Shown here: positions 31,607 to 40,664 of the stretch, piece after piece
Numbering within the stretch: the first letter of the stretch is position 1
How the letters are laid out: every line of letters starts with the position of its first letter
NCBI RefSeq assembly: GCF_042666235.1
Contig: NZ_JBHTFQ010000002.1
Location: forward strand, 248,001 to 312,000
From: Halodurantibacterium daqingensis
Lineage (GTDB): Bacteria > Pseudomonadota > Alphaproteobacteria > Rhodobacterales > Rhodobacteraceae
DNA: 64,000 nt
Direction: 5' to 3'
The notes under the pieces: model-generated
The model's database searches: none
What the model was told of the DNA's origin: nothing
Seen by the model: the letters and a program-made list of their open reading frames with translations, nothing else
Position numbers and translations under genes: made by a program

Positions 31607-32296
31607 TCAGTAGTTGCGGATGAGTCCGACAAGCCGCCCCTGAACCCGCACCTGCGACTCGGGAAGCATGCGGGTTTCATAGGCAGGATTGGCGGCTTCG
31701 AGTGCGATCATGCTGCCCTTGCGGCGGAACCGCTTGAGTGTGGCCTCCTGGCCCTCGATCAATGCGACGACGATATCGCCGTTATCTGCGGTCGTCTGTT
31801 CGCGGATCACGACGATATCGCCATCGTTGATCCCGGCCTCGATCATGGAATCACCGCGCACCTCAAGGGCATAATGCTGACCACGCCCTGCAAGCATCGA
31901 TCCCGGCACCGCGACATGATGCGAGACCTCCGATATCGCCTCGATCGGTGTGCCGGCGGCAATGCGCCCCATCACCGGAAGTTCAAGCGCATGGACGGCA
32001 TCCACGGACAGCGCGTTGTGCGGGCGATCCGGGCGGTCCCCCTCGATCACGCGGGGCGAAAATGCTGCCCCTTTCCCCATGGCCTCGGGCAGCTTGACGA
32101 TCTCGATCGCACGGGCCCTGTGGGCGAGGCGGCGGATGAAGCCGCGTTCCTCAAGCGCCGTGATCAGCCGGTGAATGCCGGATTTCGACCGCAGTGCCAG
32201 CGCCTCCTTCATCTCGTCGAACGAGGGGGGGACGCCGTCCGTCTGAACCCGCTTGTGGATGAACTCCAGCAATTCCGATTGCTTGCGGGTCAGCAT
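31607..32296 (-). CDS. lexA: SOS repressor LexA
   Basis: This 229-residue repressor of the DNA damage response self-cleaves when RecA is activated. The N-terminal winged helix (1-65) contains SFDEMKEALALRSKSGIHRLI. The cleavage bond is Ala114-Gly115 in IAAGTP, with catalytic Ser150 (GDSMIEAG) and Lys188 (EATLKRF). The longer linker, compared with 202 residues in E. coli, is usual in alphaproteobacteria. The start has GGAGG 5 nt upstream. A LexA box lies over its own promoter, showing autoregulation. Confidence 0.96.
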   Translation of the reverse strand: MLTRKQSELLEFIHKRVQTDGVPPSFDEMKEALALRSKSGIHRLITALEERGFIRRLAHRARAIEIVKLPEAMGKGAAFSPRVIEGDRPDRPHNALSVDAVHALELPVMGRIAAGTPIEAISEVSHHVAVPGSMLAGRGQHYALEVRGDSMIEAGINDGDIVVIREQTTADNGDIVVALIEGQEATLKRFRRKGSMIALEAANPAYETRMLPESQVRVQGRLVGLIRNY

Positions 32297-32321
32297 GTCG
32301 TCCTCCGTGCCTGTTGGGAAT

Positions 32322-32350
32322 GTTCTACAGACGTTCCCGTTTCGGGTCAA
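32322..32350 (-). promoter_or_regulatory. lexA promoter with alphaproteobacterial LexA box
   Basis: GTTC-N7-GTTC at 32322-32336 is the known alphaproteobacterial LexA box. On the minus strand TTGACC (32345-32350), a 17-nt spacer and TAGAAC (32322-32327) make the promoter, so the box covers the -10. This gives lexA its own promoter, separate from moeA just upstream. Confidence 0.88.
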
Positions 32351-32360
32351 GCACTTCCGC

Positions 32361-33530
32361 TCAGATCGGCAGGTATTCGACCAGTTCGCCGGGCGCCCGT
32401 GCCCCATCGCCAGCGGGGCGCAGCAGCAGCGCGTCGGCCTGCGCAAAAACGGACAGGAGCGAGGAATCCTGTTGATCCATCGGCGCGATCCCCGCGTCGG
32501 TCAGGCGCGCGCGCATGTAATGGGCGCGCTGTCCGTTCGGGCCAACCGGGCCGGCAAGGCGCCCTGTCTGCATGGCGGCAGGATGACACCCAAGCCCCAG
32601 AAGCGCGCGCAGCGCCGGCAGCAGGAACAGATGCCCGCAGACGATCGCGGAAATCGGATTCCCGGGCAGGCCCAGCATCGGCACCCCGTTCAGCGTGCCG
32701 GCGATCAGCGGCTTGCCCGGCCGCATGGCGATCTTGTAGAAGGCGCGTCTGAGGCCAAGCTCCTCGCCGATCCGCGCCACCAGGTCGTGATCCCCGACCG
32801 AGGCGCCGCCGATCGTGACGATCAGATCCGCCCCTTCGGCCAGATCGAAGGCCATCCGCAAGGCGGGCGCGGTATCGCGGGCGATCGGCAGAACCCGCGC
32901 CCGGCCGCCCTCGGCCTCGATCATCGCCCGCAGCGCAAAGATGTTCGAGGCGATGATCTGGTCGTCCCGCGGGATCTCGCCCGGCATGACAAGCTCATCC
33001 CCGGTCGCGATCAGCGCCACATCGGGACGGCGGGTCACCGAAACCTCGGCGATGTTCATCGCGGCCAGGAGCGCAAGATCGGCCGGACGCAGCCGGCGGG
33101 GGGCCGCAACTTCAGCGCCGATCCCGAAATCGACCCCGGCGGGGCGAATATGGGTCCTGCCATCCAGCCGGGCGGCCAGAACGATGCGGTCTCCCTGAAG
33201 ATGCACATCTTCCTGCATGACGACGCGGGTGGCGCCTTCGGGCACCGGGGCGCCGGTCAGGATCCGCACCGCGGTGCCGGGGGCAAGGCTGCCCCCGAAG
33301 GCACGGCCTGCCGCCGCTTCGCCCACGATGTGAAACACCGCTCCGGGACGCGGATCGCCCGCAAGGGCATAGCCATCCATCGAGGCCGCCGGGAAGGGCG
33401 GCTGGGCGCGGGCGGCCCGCACCGGATGGGCCAGAACCCGGCCGGCCGCCTGCGCCAGCGGCACGGTTTCCGCGCCAAGCGGCGCAAGCAGTGCAAAGAT
33501 CTGCGCAAGCGCCTCGTCGACCGAGATCAT
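32361..33530 (-). CDS. moeA: Molybdopterin molybdenumtransferase
   Basis: This 389-residue enzyme inserts molybdate into adenylated molybdopterin. The typical sequence PPFPAASMDGYAL lies near residue 45-57, with TGAPVPEGA, the MoCF-domain ATGDELV and TIGGASVGDHD, and the C-terminal domain ending LVEYLPI. The start overlaps the moaC stop by 4 nt (ATGA), so it is translationally coupled to moaC and through it to trpC. Confidence 0.95.
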   Translation of the reverse strand: MISVDEALAQIFALLAPLGAETVPLAQAAGRVLAHPVRAARAQPPFPAASMDGYALAGDPRPGAVFHIVGEAAAGRAFGGSLAPGTAVRILTGAPVPEGATRVVMQEDVHLQGDRIVLAARLDGRTHIRPAGVDFGIGAEVAAPRRLRPADLALLAAMNIAEVSVTRRPDVALIATGDELVMPGEIPRDDQIIASNIFALRAMIEAEGGRARVLPIARDTAPALRMAFDLAEGADLIVTIGGASVGDHDLVARIGEELGLRRAFYKIAMRPGKPLIAGTLNGVPMLGLPGNPISAIVCGHLFLLPALRALLGLGCHPAAMQTGRLAGPVGPNGQRAHYMRARLTDAGIAPMDQQDSSLLSVFAQADALLLRPAGDGARAPGELVEYLPI

Positions 33531-34006
33531 TCCGCGGTGTAACGGCCCGATTTGCCGCCCTCTTTCATTTCAAGGCGGATATCGGTGATGATCATCCCCT
33601 TCTCGACGGCCTTCACCATGTCATAGACGGTCAGCGCGGCGGTGCTGACGGCGGTCAGGGCCTCCATCTCGACGCCGGTCTGCCCGGTGGTGCGGACGGT
33701 CGCCTCGATCCGGATGCCGGGCAGGCCGGGGTCGGGGGCAAGCTCCACCGCGACCTTGGTGATCGGCAGCGGATGGCAGAGCGGGATCAGATCGGCGCAT
33801 TTCTTCGCGCCCATGATCCCCGCCAGACGGGCCACGCCCAGAACGTCGCCCTTCTTTGCGCGACCCTCGGTGATGAGGGCCAGCGTTTCCGGCTGCATGA
33901 TCACGGCGCCGCTGGCAATGGCCGTGCGCGAGGTCACGGCCTTGTCCGAGACATCGACCATATGCGCGTGGCCTTCCGCGTCGAAATGGGTCAGGGGGCT
34001 GCTCAT
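33527..34006 (-). CDS. moaC: Cyclic pyranopterin monophosphate synthase
   Basis: This 159-residue enzyme makes cyclic pyranopterin monophosphate, the first stable molybdopterin intermediate. The signature segments LIPLCHPLPITKV and TGVEMEALTAVSTAALTVYDM are present. The ATG at 34006 overlaps the trpC stop (TGATG), and the stop overlaps moeA, so three genes of two pathways are tightly coupled. Confidence 0.95.
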   Translation of the reverse strand: MSSPLTHFDAEGHAHMVDVSDKAVTSRTAIASGAVIMQPETLALITEGRAKKGDVLGVARLAGIMGAKKCADLIPLCHPLPITKVAVELAPDPGLPGIRIEATVRTTGQTGVEMEALTAVSTAALTVYDMVKAVEKGMIITDIRLEMKEGGKSGRYTAE

Positions 34007-34815
34007 CACAGCGGGCCCGCGGTCAGGGGATTGGCCAAGAGGCGCCGGGTGGCATCGGCCACATCCGGCTGGCGCATCAGGCTTTCGCCGATCAGGAAGC
34101 AGCGCGCGCCATAGCGGGCCAGATCGGCAAGATCTTCGGGTGTTGCAAGGCCACTCTCCGAGATGATCGTGCGGCCTTCCGGCACGCGCCGTGCCAGCTT
34201 GCGCGATGTTTCAAGTGTGACCTCGAACGTATTGAGATCACGGTTGTTTATCCCGATCAGGGATGAACGGAGCTTGGTTGCCCGTTCCAGTTCGGGCTGG
34301 TCATGCACCTCGATCAGCACGTCCATTTCCCAGGCTTCGGCGGCGGCTTCCAGCTCTGCCGCCTGGCTGTCCGAAACGCTGGCCATGATGATCAGGATGC
34401 AATCGGCGCCCCAGGCACGGGCCTCGACCACCTGATAGGGATCATAGAGAAAATCCTTGCGCAGCGCCGGCAGGCGCGTCGCCTCGCGGGCGGCGGTCAG
34501 ATATTCGGGCGCGCCCTGGAACGAGGGGCCGTCGGTCAGCACCGAGAGACAGGCGGCGCCGCCCTCCTCATAGGCACGCGCCAGGGCGGCGGGATCGAAA
34601 TCGGCCCGGATCAGGCCCCTGGAGGGGCTGGCTTTCTTGATTTCGGCGATCAGCCCGTAACCCTTGCGCGCCGCGGCGACCAGCGCCTTGGCAAATCCGC
34701 GTGGGGCGGTGGCTTCGCGTGCGGCGGCCTCAAGCTCGGCCAGCGGGCGGGCTGCCTTGGCAGCGGCGATCTCCTCCAGCTTGTAGGCCTTGATCTTGTC
34801 GAGAATGCTGCTCAT
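34006..34815 (-). CDS. trpC: Indole-3-glycerol phosphate synthase
   Basis: This 269-residue TIM-barrel enzyme closes the indole ring in tryptophan synthesis. Conserved parts are AEIKKASPSRG with the catalytic Lys, LRKDFLYDPYQV, and IGINNRDLNTFEV. It is a stand-alone TrpC, not fused to TrpF. The start overlaps the trpD stop by 4 nt and the stop overlaps moaC. Confidence 0.96.
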   Translation of the reverse strand: MSSILDKIKAYKLEEIAAAKAARPLAELEAAAREATAPRGFAKALVAAARKGYGLIAEIKKASPSRGLIRADFDPAALARAYEEGGAACLSVLTDGPSFQGAPEYLTAAREATRLPALRKDFLYDPYQVVEARAWGADCILIIMASVSDSQAAELEAAAEAWEMDVLIEVHDQPELERATKLRSSLIGINNRDLNTFEVTLETSRKLARRVPEGRTIISESGLATPEDLADLARYGARCFLIGESLMRQPDVADATRRLLANPLTAGPL

Positions 34816-35837
34816 CGCGGCTGTCCTTCCGATGTCAATGCGGCAAGTGCCGCGACCTTGGCGCCTGCGGCACCCGAGTCGATGCTTTCCCGTGCAATGG
34901 CAACGCCATCGCCCAGCGATGCGGCGCGCCCGGCGACCACAAGCGCCGCGGCGGCATTCAGCAGCACCGCATCGCGATAGGCGCCCTGGGTTCCCGCCAG
35001 CAGCGCCCGCAAGGCTCGGGCGTTCTCTGCGGGGTTTCCGCCCAGCAGATCCTCGAACGGGTGCAGGGGCAGGCCAGCCTCTTCCGGATGCAGGGTGAAC
35101 GTGCGGATGTCGCCATCCTCAAGCGCGACAACCTGGCTTTCTGCCGCGATCGACAATTCGTCGGTGCCATCGCCGCCATGCACCAGCCAGGCGCGGTCAG
35201 AGCCGAGCGTCCGCAGCGTCTCGGCCATGGGCTGCAGAAGGGCGGCCGAAAAGGCGCCGGTCAGTTGACGCCTGACGCCGGCGGGATTGGTGAGCGGCCC
35301 GAGGATGTTGAAGATCGTCCTTGTGCCCAGCTCGGCCCGCGCGGGCATCACATGGCGCATCGCCGGGTGGTGCATGGGCGCCATCATGAAGCCGATCCCG
35401 GCCTCGGCCAGCGCGCGCTCTACCACAGCCGCTCCCTGCATCACGTTGATGCCCAGTTCGGTCAGCGCGTCCGCCGCGCCCGATTTCGAGGACAGATTGC
35501 GATTGCCATGCTTGGCGACCGGCACGCCCGCACCCGCCACGACAAAGGCTGTCGCGGTCGAGATGTTCAGCGTGCCCTTGCCGTCACCGCCAGTGCCCAC
35601 AATGTCGATTGCGCCTTCGGGTGCCTGCACGGGCAGGCAGCGGCTGCGCATCTGCGCGGCTGCGGCGGCATATTCGTCCACGGTTTCGCCGCGGGTCCGC
35701 AGCGCCATCAGAAAGCCCCCGATCTGCGCCGGCGTCGCCTCGCCCTCGAACAGCGCGGCAAAGGCGGTTTCGGCTTCGGCGCGGGTCAGGGGCCGGTCGG
35801 CGGCAGCGGCGATGAGGGGCTTGAGCCGCTCGCTCAT
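34812..35837 (-). CDS. trpD: Anthranilate phosphoribosyltransferase
   Basis: This 341-residue enzyme transfers phosphoribose from PRPP to anthranilate. The glycine-rich DIVGTGGDGKGTLNIST binds PRPP, and KHGNRNLSSKSGAADAL and FNILGPLTNPAG are family hallmarks. It overlaps trpG upstream and trpC downstream by 4 nt each, forming a trpGDC unit. Confidence 0.96.
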   Translation of the reverse strand: MSERLKPLIAAAADRPLTRAEAETAFAALFEGEATPAQIGGFLMALRTRGETVDEYAAAAAQMRSRCLPVQAPEGAIDIVGTGGDGKGTLNISTATAFVVAGAGVPVAKHGNRNLSSKSGAADALTELGINVMQGAAVVERALAEAGIGFMMAPMHHPAMRHVMPARAELGTRTIFNILGPLTNPAGVRRQLTGAFSAALLQPMAETLRTLGSDRAWLVHGGDGTDELSIAAESQVVALEDGDIRTFTLHPEEAGLPLHPFEDLLGGNPAENARALRALLAGTQGAYRDAVLLNAAAALVVAGRAASLGDGVAIARESIDSGAAGAKVAALAALTSEGQPR

Positions 35838-36415
35838 GCCGGAACCTTCGCGCTGGACAGGAAGTTGCGCAAAAGCGCGTGGCCATGTTCGGAGGCGATG
35901 CTCTCGGGGTGGAACTGCACGCCCTCGATCGGCAGGTCGCGGTGGCGCAGCCCCATGATGGTGCCATCCTCAAGCGCTGCGGTCACCTCCAGGCAGTCGG
36001 GCAGGCTGGTGCGATCCACGACAAGGCTGTGGTAGCGCGTCGCCTCGAACGGCGAGGGGAGGCCGGCGAACACCCCTTGCCCATGATGGTGCATCACGCC
36101 CATCTTGCCATGCACGATCTCGTGGCAGCGCACCACATCGCCGCCGAAGGCCTGTCCGATGGTCTGGTGGCCAAGGCAGACGCCCAGCAGCGGCGTGCGG
36201 GTTTCCGCCGCAGCATGGGTCAGCGGCAGGCAGATCCCCGCCTGATCCGGGGCACAGGGCCCCGGCGAGAGGACGATGGCGTCGGGGCGCAGCGCCATCG
36301 CTTCCTGCACATCCAGCGCATCATTGCGCCGAACCACGACATCGGCGCCCAATTCCCCCAGATAATGCACCAGATTGTAGGTGAAGCTGTCGTAATTGTC
36401 GATGAGAAGGAGCAT
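35834..36415 (-). CDS. trpG: Anthranilate/aminodeoxychorismate synthase glutamine amidotransferase
   Basis: This 193-residue class I glutamine amidotransferase supplies ammonia to TrpE. The nucleophile is Cys80 in LLGVCLGHQTIG, with the C-terminal His-Glu in FHPESIASEHG. The start at 36415 gives the standard MLLLIDNYDSFTYNL. The weak site GGACGG lies upstream. It heads trpGDC-moaC-moeA. trpE is not adjacent but lies 2.7 kb away on the same strand. Confidence 0.94.
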   Translation of the reverse strand: MLLLIDNYDSFTYNLVHYLGELGADVVVRRNDALDVQEAMALRPDAIVLSPGPCAPDQAGICLPLTHAAAETRTPLLGVCLGHQTIGQAFGGDVVRCHEIVHGKMGVMHHHGQGVFAGLPSPFEATRYHSLVVDRTSLPDCLEVTAALEDGTIMGLRHRDLPIEGVQFHPESIASEHGHALLRNFLSSAKVPA

Positions 36416-36548
36416 GGCACCGTCCGTAAGGGTCAGGGGCGGGGCTTGCAAAGGGGGATGAACCCCGCCAAGGGTCGCGCTATAGATGGTCAGAGCCGGT
36501 GCCCGGGGTCAAGGGCGAGAAGCGGCCAAAAAACGGCGGAGGCGCAAA

Positions 36549-37961
36549 GTGGGCAGGGGGTTTCTTCTGGGGATGGTCTCGGGGCTTGCGGTTTCCGCCG
36601 CGGCGCTCGCGACCCTGTCGCTTCTGCTGCCGCTGCCGGCGCCGGTGCCGCGGATGGCCGGCCCCGACATCCTGCCCGCCCCGCCACCGCCCGCCGCCGC
36701 CCCCGAAGCGCCGCTTGTGACCGGCCGCATCGGCATGGCCGAGGTCACGGCCCCCGCGCCGATGATCGCCCATCCCGCCGATCCGCCCGAGCCGCGCCCC
36801 GCACCGCCGCCCGTCCCGGGCGCCGGGGGGCTGCCCCCCGCCGACCCGCCGCCTGACCTCGCCGCACTGGCCGAGGGCGGGATGGTGACGGTTGCGGCCG
36901 GGGATGAGGACAGGCCGCCTGCCGCTGCCGAGGGCGCCGTGACGGACCTTGCCGCGCTGGCCGCGCGCGGCGGGATGGCTGCCGATGACGGAACGGATGA
37001 TGACGCGGCGCCTGCCCGGGTCCAGGAGGAACCCGCACGGGCGCCGGTATCCGGGGATCTGGATACGGCGCCGGGTCGGCCGCAACCCGCGACGCCGCAG
37101 CGGGCGCCGGATCTGTCGCAGCCTGATCCGCTTGCCCCGGTTGCTGCTCCGACACCGCCGGTGGTCAGCGTGACCACGCCCGAGCCGTCCGATCCGGCCG
37201 AAGCCACGGATGAACCCGCGATAATGGTGCCGGATGCGGCCCAGCAGGCATCGGATCCGGCCGCAGATCCTGCGCCGGGTGCGCCTGACGCCGAAGCGAT
37301 GGCGGCGGCTGCCCCCTTGCCGGAAGATGCGGCAACACCGCCCTCGCCGGACGCGCCGGCCCTGTCGCCGCTGGAGCGTCACGCGGCGCCTTTTGAAGGC
37401 GCGGCGGGCCGGCCGCTCTTCGCCATCGTGCTGCTGGACAGTCGGGCGCGGTCCGAGGATCGCGTGGCTCTGACCGCGCTCGGCCTGCCGCTGACGGTTG
37501 CCGTCGATCCGGGGCAGGCGGATCTGCCCGCGCGCATCAGCGCCTATCGCGCAAGCGGGATCGAGGTGATGGTGCTGGGTCCCGGTGATGCCGAGCTTCT
37601 TGATGCCTCCGGGGCGATCGGGCTTCTGGATCTGCCGCGGCAAAGCGGCGCGCAAAGCCTGCGACTGAACCGCGATCCGGCCGGCTTTGGCACCGTCTCG
37701 GCTGATCCCGAGGCCGAGGGTGCGCCGGTGGAACTGCGGTTGCTGGTGCCGGACGCCAGCGGCGCCGAGGGGCTGCGCCGCAGCCTTGACAGGGCGGCGT
37801 TCCGTGCCGCGCAGGACGGCGCGATGGTGGTGCTGGGCGAGGCGACTGCGCCGACGCTTGCCGCGCTTGCCGATTGGGTCCGTTCCGGAGGGCGGGCCGA
37901 GAGCGTGGCGCTTGCCCCCGTCTCGGCGGTGCTTCGTCTGCGCGCCACGCGCCCGGAGTGA
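36549..37961 (+). CDS. Divergent polysaccharide deacetylase-like membrane-anchored protein
   Basis: This protein of about 470 residues has an N-terminal signal anchor (residues 4-26) and a long Pro/Ala/Asp-rich spacer (about 30-270). Its C-terminal globular domain (about 275-470) starts with PLFAIVLLDS and resembles the divergent polysaccharide deacetylase fold. I see no clear metal-binding histidines, so catalysis is doubtful. The GTG at 36549 was chosen for GGAGG 6 nt upstream and because it starts directly before the anchor. It is transcribed divergently from trpG. A cell-envelope role is inferred only from localisation and domain type. Confidence 0.75.
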   Translation: MGRGFLLGMVSGLAVSAAALATLSLLLPLPAPVPRMAGPDILPAPPPPAAAPEAPLVTGRIGMAEVTAPAPMIAHPADPPEPRPAPPPVPGAGGLPPADPPPDLAALAEGGMVTVAAGDEDRPPAAAEGAVTDLAALAARGGMAADDGTDDDAAPARVQEEPARAPVSGDLDTAPGRPQPATPQRAPDLSQPDPLAPVAAPTPPVVSVTTPEPSDPAEATDEPAIMVPDAAQQASDPAADPAPGAPDAEAMAAAAPLPEDAATPPSPDAPALSPLERHAAPFEGAAGRPLFAIVLLDSRARSEDRVALTALGLPLTVAVDPGQADLPARISAYRASGIEVMVLGPGDAELLDASGAIGLLDLPRQSGAQSLRLNRDPAGFGTVSADPEAEGAPVELRLLVPDASGAEGLRRSLDRAAFRAAQDGAMVVLGEATAPTLAALADWVRSGGRAESVALAPVSAVLRLRATRPE

Positions 37962-38611
37962 CGCGGCAGCCGGACCATCGCGGGCAAGAGCCTGTCGGGT
38001 GCCGGCGCGATCAGTCTCACCGCCGGATGGCGGCCGGATGCGCCCGTCAACCCCGGGGCTCTCGCTGTTGATGCGGGCCTCGGGCGAGCTCGTGCATGTC
38101 CCGCCATGGGGCCTGCCCACCGGAAGGGGGCGTGGCGGTGGCAGAACGCGTCGGGCGACCGGTTGTCACGAGGATCCGCCGCACTCCCGGTTCGTGGCAG
38201 GAGGGGCGGTTGCCGAAGCTCTCGTGGCGGGCTGAACAAGCCCATGCACGGCGGAGTGATCCGCAAGCCGACCGTTACCGCCACGGCGATCGCGCCAGCG
38301 GACCATGATGCGGCCCTTGTCGAAGCGGCACGTGCCACAGGACACCCCTTGTCACGACGCCGTCGGGCGACGCGATCCTGACGGAGAGCCCGTGCAGCGC
38401 AGTCCAGGGCACCAGCAGAGGCCGGCCCCGCCCGGGCGCGGGAGCCGGCCGTGCGCGCGGGGCCGGGCAACCGTGCCGGCCTGCCGGCAGCTGCGGAGGC
38501 AGAGCGCCTGCCCTGTTCCGGCCTGCTGCCCCCTGCATGCCGAACGGGCGCTGCGCCAGGGGGGCGCTCTGGACAGTATGACGTACTGCAGCCCGCTTGC
38601 GGCAGGACGGC
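37962..38611. other. 650-nt gene-free spacer between convergent genes
   Basis: No gene, tRNA or structured repeat copy is visible. A small perfect palindrome CAGTA-TGACG-TACTG lies at 38574-38588 near the end of the GNAT gene; its role is unknown. Confidence 0.55.
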
Positions 38612-39124
38612 TCAGGCCCAGCCATAAACCCATTCGGCAAGGGCGGGCTGCCCGGGATCGCTGCGGGTGAGGATGGGCTTGCCGCCCATCGCCGTGTAGA
38701 AAGCACGGGCGGGCGCATTCGCGGCCAGCACCCACAGCGATACCGGGCCCGGACAGCGGGCGGCCAGGTCGCGGCGCGCCGCCTCGAACAGCTTCCGGCC
38801 CAGTCCCTGACCCTGGGCTGCGCGCTCCAGATACAGCGCCGAAATCTCGCCGCGAAAGCCAAGCTGCGCCAGTTCGGGATCGTCCTGAGCGCGGGTGGAG
38901 ACGAAGCCGCAAATCCGTCCGCCCTGCCCGGGCATTTGGGCCACGGCGACGAAAGGCGGGCGCGGTCCGCTCAGGATGCCGTGCCAGAAGTGAGCGAGAT
39001 TGTCGGCCTCGTGGATCCGCTCCTCGGGCAACAGGCCGGAGTAGGTTTCCGCGCGGCTGCGTGAATGGGTCCGGGCGATACCTTCGGCATCGGCGGGCCG
39101 GGCAGGGCGGATCAGCTCCGGCAT
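38612..39124 (-). CDS. GNAT family N-acetyltransferase
   Basis: This is a 170-residue acetyl-CoA-dependent acyltransferase of the GNAT fold. The acetyl-CoA pyrophosphate-binding motif appears as LERAAQGQGLGRKLFEAA (Q/RxxGxG/A). It is preceded by the core strand EISALYLE and followed by VLAANAPARAFYTAMGG. The substrate cannot be inferred. It starts 27 nt downstream of trpE on the same strand and is probably cotranscribed. Confidence 0.88.
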   Translation of the reverse strand: MPELIRPARPADAEGIARTHSRSRAETYSGLLPEERIHEADNLAHFWHGILSGPRPPFVAVAQMPGQGGRICGFVSTRAQDDPELAQLGFRGEISALYLERAAQGQGLGRKLFEAARRDLAARCPGPVSLWVLAANAPARAFYTAMGGKPILTRSDPGQPALAEWVYGWA

Positions 39125-39151
39125 CTGCCTGACCGCGTCACCGCCGGACGC

Positions 39152-40663
39152 TCACCGATTGCCATTGCGCACGAAGAGGCCTGCATCCTCGGCCGCGCGC
39201 ATCAGGGCGCGCGACTTGTTGACCGTCTCCTGCCACTCGGCCTCGGGGTCGCTGTCATAGACAACGCCGCCGCCGGCCTGCACATAAAGCTTTTCGTCCT
39301 TGAGGACGGCGGTGCGCAGCGCGATGCACATGTCCATCTCGCCATTCGCTGCGAAATAGCCGACGGCGCCCCCATAGACACCGCGCTTCTCCGGCTCCAG
39401 CTCGTCGATGATCTGCATCGCACGCACCTTGGGCGCGCCCGAGACCGTCCCGGCCGGAAGGCCCGCCAGCAGTGCCGACAGCGCATCCTCGCCCTCGGCC
39501 AGTTCGCCGACCACGTTCGACACGATGTGCATCACATGGCTGTAGCGTTCGATGATGAACTTCTCGGTGGGATGCACCGTGCCGATCCGGGCGACACGGC
39601 CCACGTCATTGCGGCCAAGGTCGAGCAGCATCAGATGCTCGGCCAGTTCCTTCTTGTCCGACAGCAGGTCGGCCTCCAGCGCGCGGTCTTCCTCGGGGGT
39701 GGCGCCGCGGGGGCGGGTGCCGGCGATCGGACGGATCGTCACCTCGCCGTCGCGCAGCCGCACCAGGATCTCGGGGCTGGCCCCGATGATCTGGAAGGCG
39801 CCGAAGTTGAAGAAGAACAGGAAGGGCGACGGGTTGGTGCGCCGCAGGCTGCGATAAAGCGCGAAGGGCGGATGGGGAAAATCCTGCGTCCAGCGCTGCG
39901 CGGGAACCACCTGGAAGATGTCACCGGCGCGGATGTATTCCTTCGCCTTTTCGACCGCCGCCTTGTAGGCGTCCTTTGTGAAGTTCGACACCGGCGCCGA
40001 TACGGGGCGCGTCTCGCCCAGGGTGCGGGTTTCGCCCGGCACCGCCCGGTCCAGGTCGCGCAAGGCATCGGCCACGCGTTCGGCCGCCTGGGCATAGGCT
40101 GCCCGCGCCGACAGCCCCGAGGCCACCCAGGCCGGCGCAACCACCGTGACCTCGCCCTTCACGCCATCAAGCACCGCGACCACCGAGGGCCGCATCAGCC
40201 GCGCGTCGGGCAGGCCCAGCGGGTCGGGGTTCACATCCGGCAGATGCTCCACCAGCCGGATCATGTCATAGCCGAGATAGCCGAACAGGCCCGCCGCAAT
40301 CGCCGGCAGATCGTCGGGCATGTCGATCCGGCTTTCGGCGATCAGCGCCCGCAGGGTTTCCAGCGGATGGCCGTCAAGCGGTTCGAACGCATCCTCGTCA
40401 AAGCGGGCCTGCCGGTTGATGCGGCTTTGGGTGCCATGGCATTCCCAGATGAGATCGGGCTTCATGCCCACCACGGAATAGCGGCCGCGCACCTCGCCCC
40501 CGGTCACGCTTTCCAGCATGAACGTGTCCTTGCGCGCCTCGGCCAGCTTGAGCATCAGCGAGACGGGCGTATCGAGATCCGCTGCCAGACGCGTATAGAC
40601 AAGCTGGTTACGGCCCTCGGCCCAGCCTGCGGCGAATGTGTCGAAATCCGGCGTCATGCGCAT
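39152..40663 (-). CDS. trpE: Anthranilate synthase component I
   Basis: This 503-residue chorismate-using enzyme forms anthranilate with TrpG. Key segments are the inhibitor-binding region LLESV-type sequence FMLESVTGGEVRGRYS near residue 50, PIAGTRPRG, LLDLGRNDVGRV and GAPKVRAMQIIDELE. It begins 1 nt after the stop of the PpiD-type gene, so there is no room for a classical trp leader here and expression follows that gene. A second ATG at 40657 is an equally plausible start. Confidence 0.95.
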   Translation of the reverse strand: MRMTPDFDTFAAGWAEGRNQLVYTRLAADLDTPVSLMLKLAEARKDTFMLESVTGGEVRGRYSVVGMKPDLIWECHGTQSRINRQARFDEDAFEPLDGHPLETLRALIAESRIDMPDDLPAIAAGLFGYLGYDMIRLVEHLPDVNPDPLGLPDARLMRPSVVAVLDGVKGEVTVVAPAWVASGLSARAAYAQAAERVADALRDLDRAVPGETRTLGETRPVSAPVSNFTKDAYKAAVEKAKEYIRAGDIFQVVPAQRWTQDFPHPPFALYRSLRRTNPSPFLFFFNFGAFQIIGASPEILVRLRDGEVTIRPIAGTRPRGATPEEDRALEADLLSDKKELAEHLMLLDLGRNDVGRVARIGTVHPTEKFIIERYSHVMHIVSNVVGELAEGEDALSALLAGLPAGTVSGAPKVRAMQIIDELEPEKRGVYGGAVGYFAANGEMDMCIALRTAVLKDEKLYVQAGGGVVYDSDPEAEWQETVNKSRALMRAAEDAGLFVRNGNR

Positions 40664-40664
40664 C

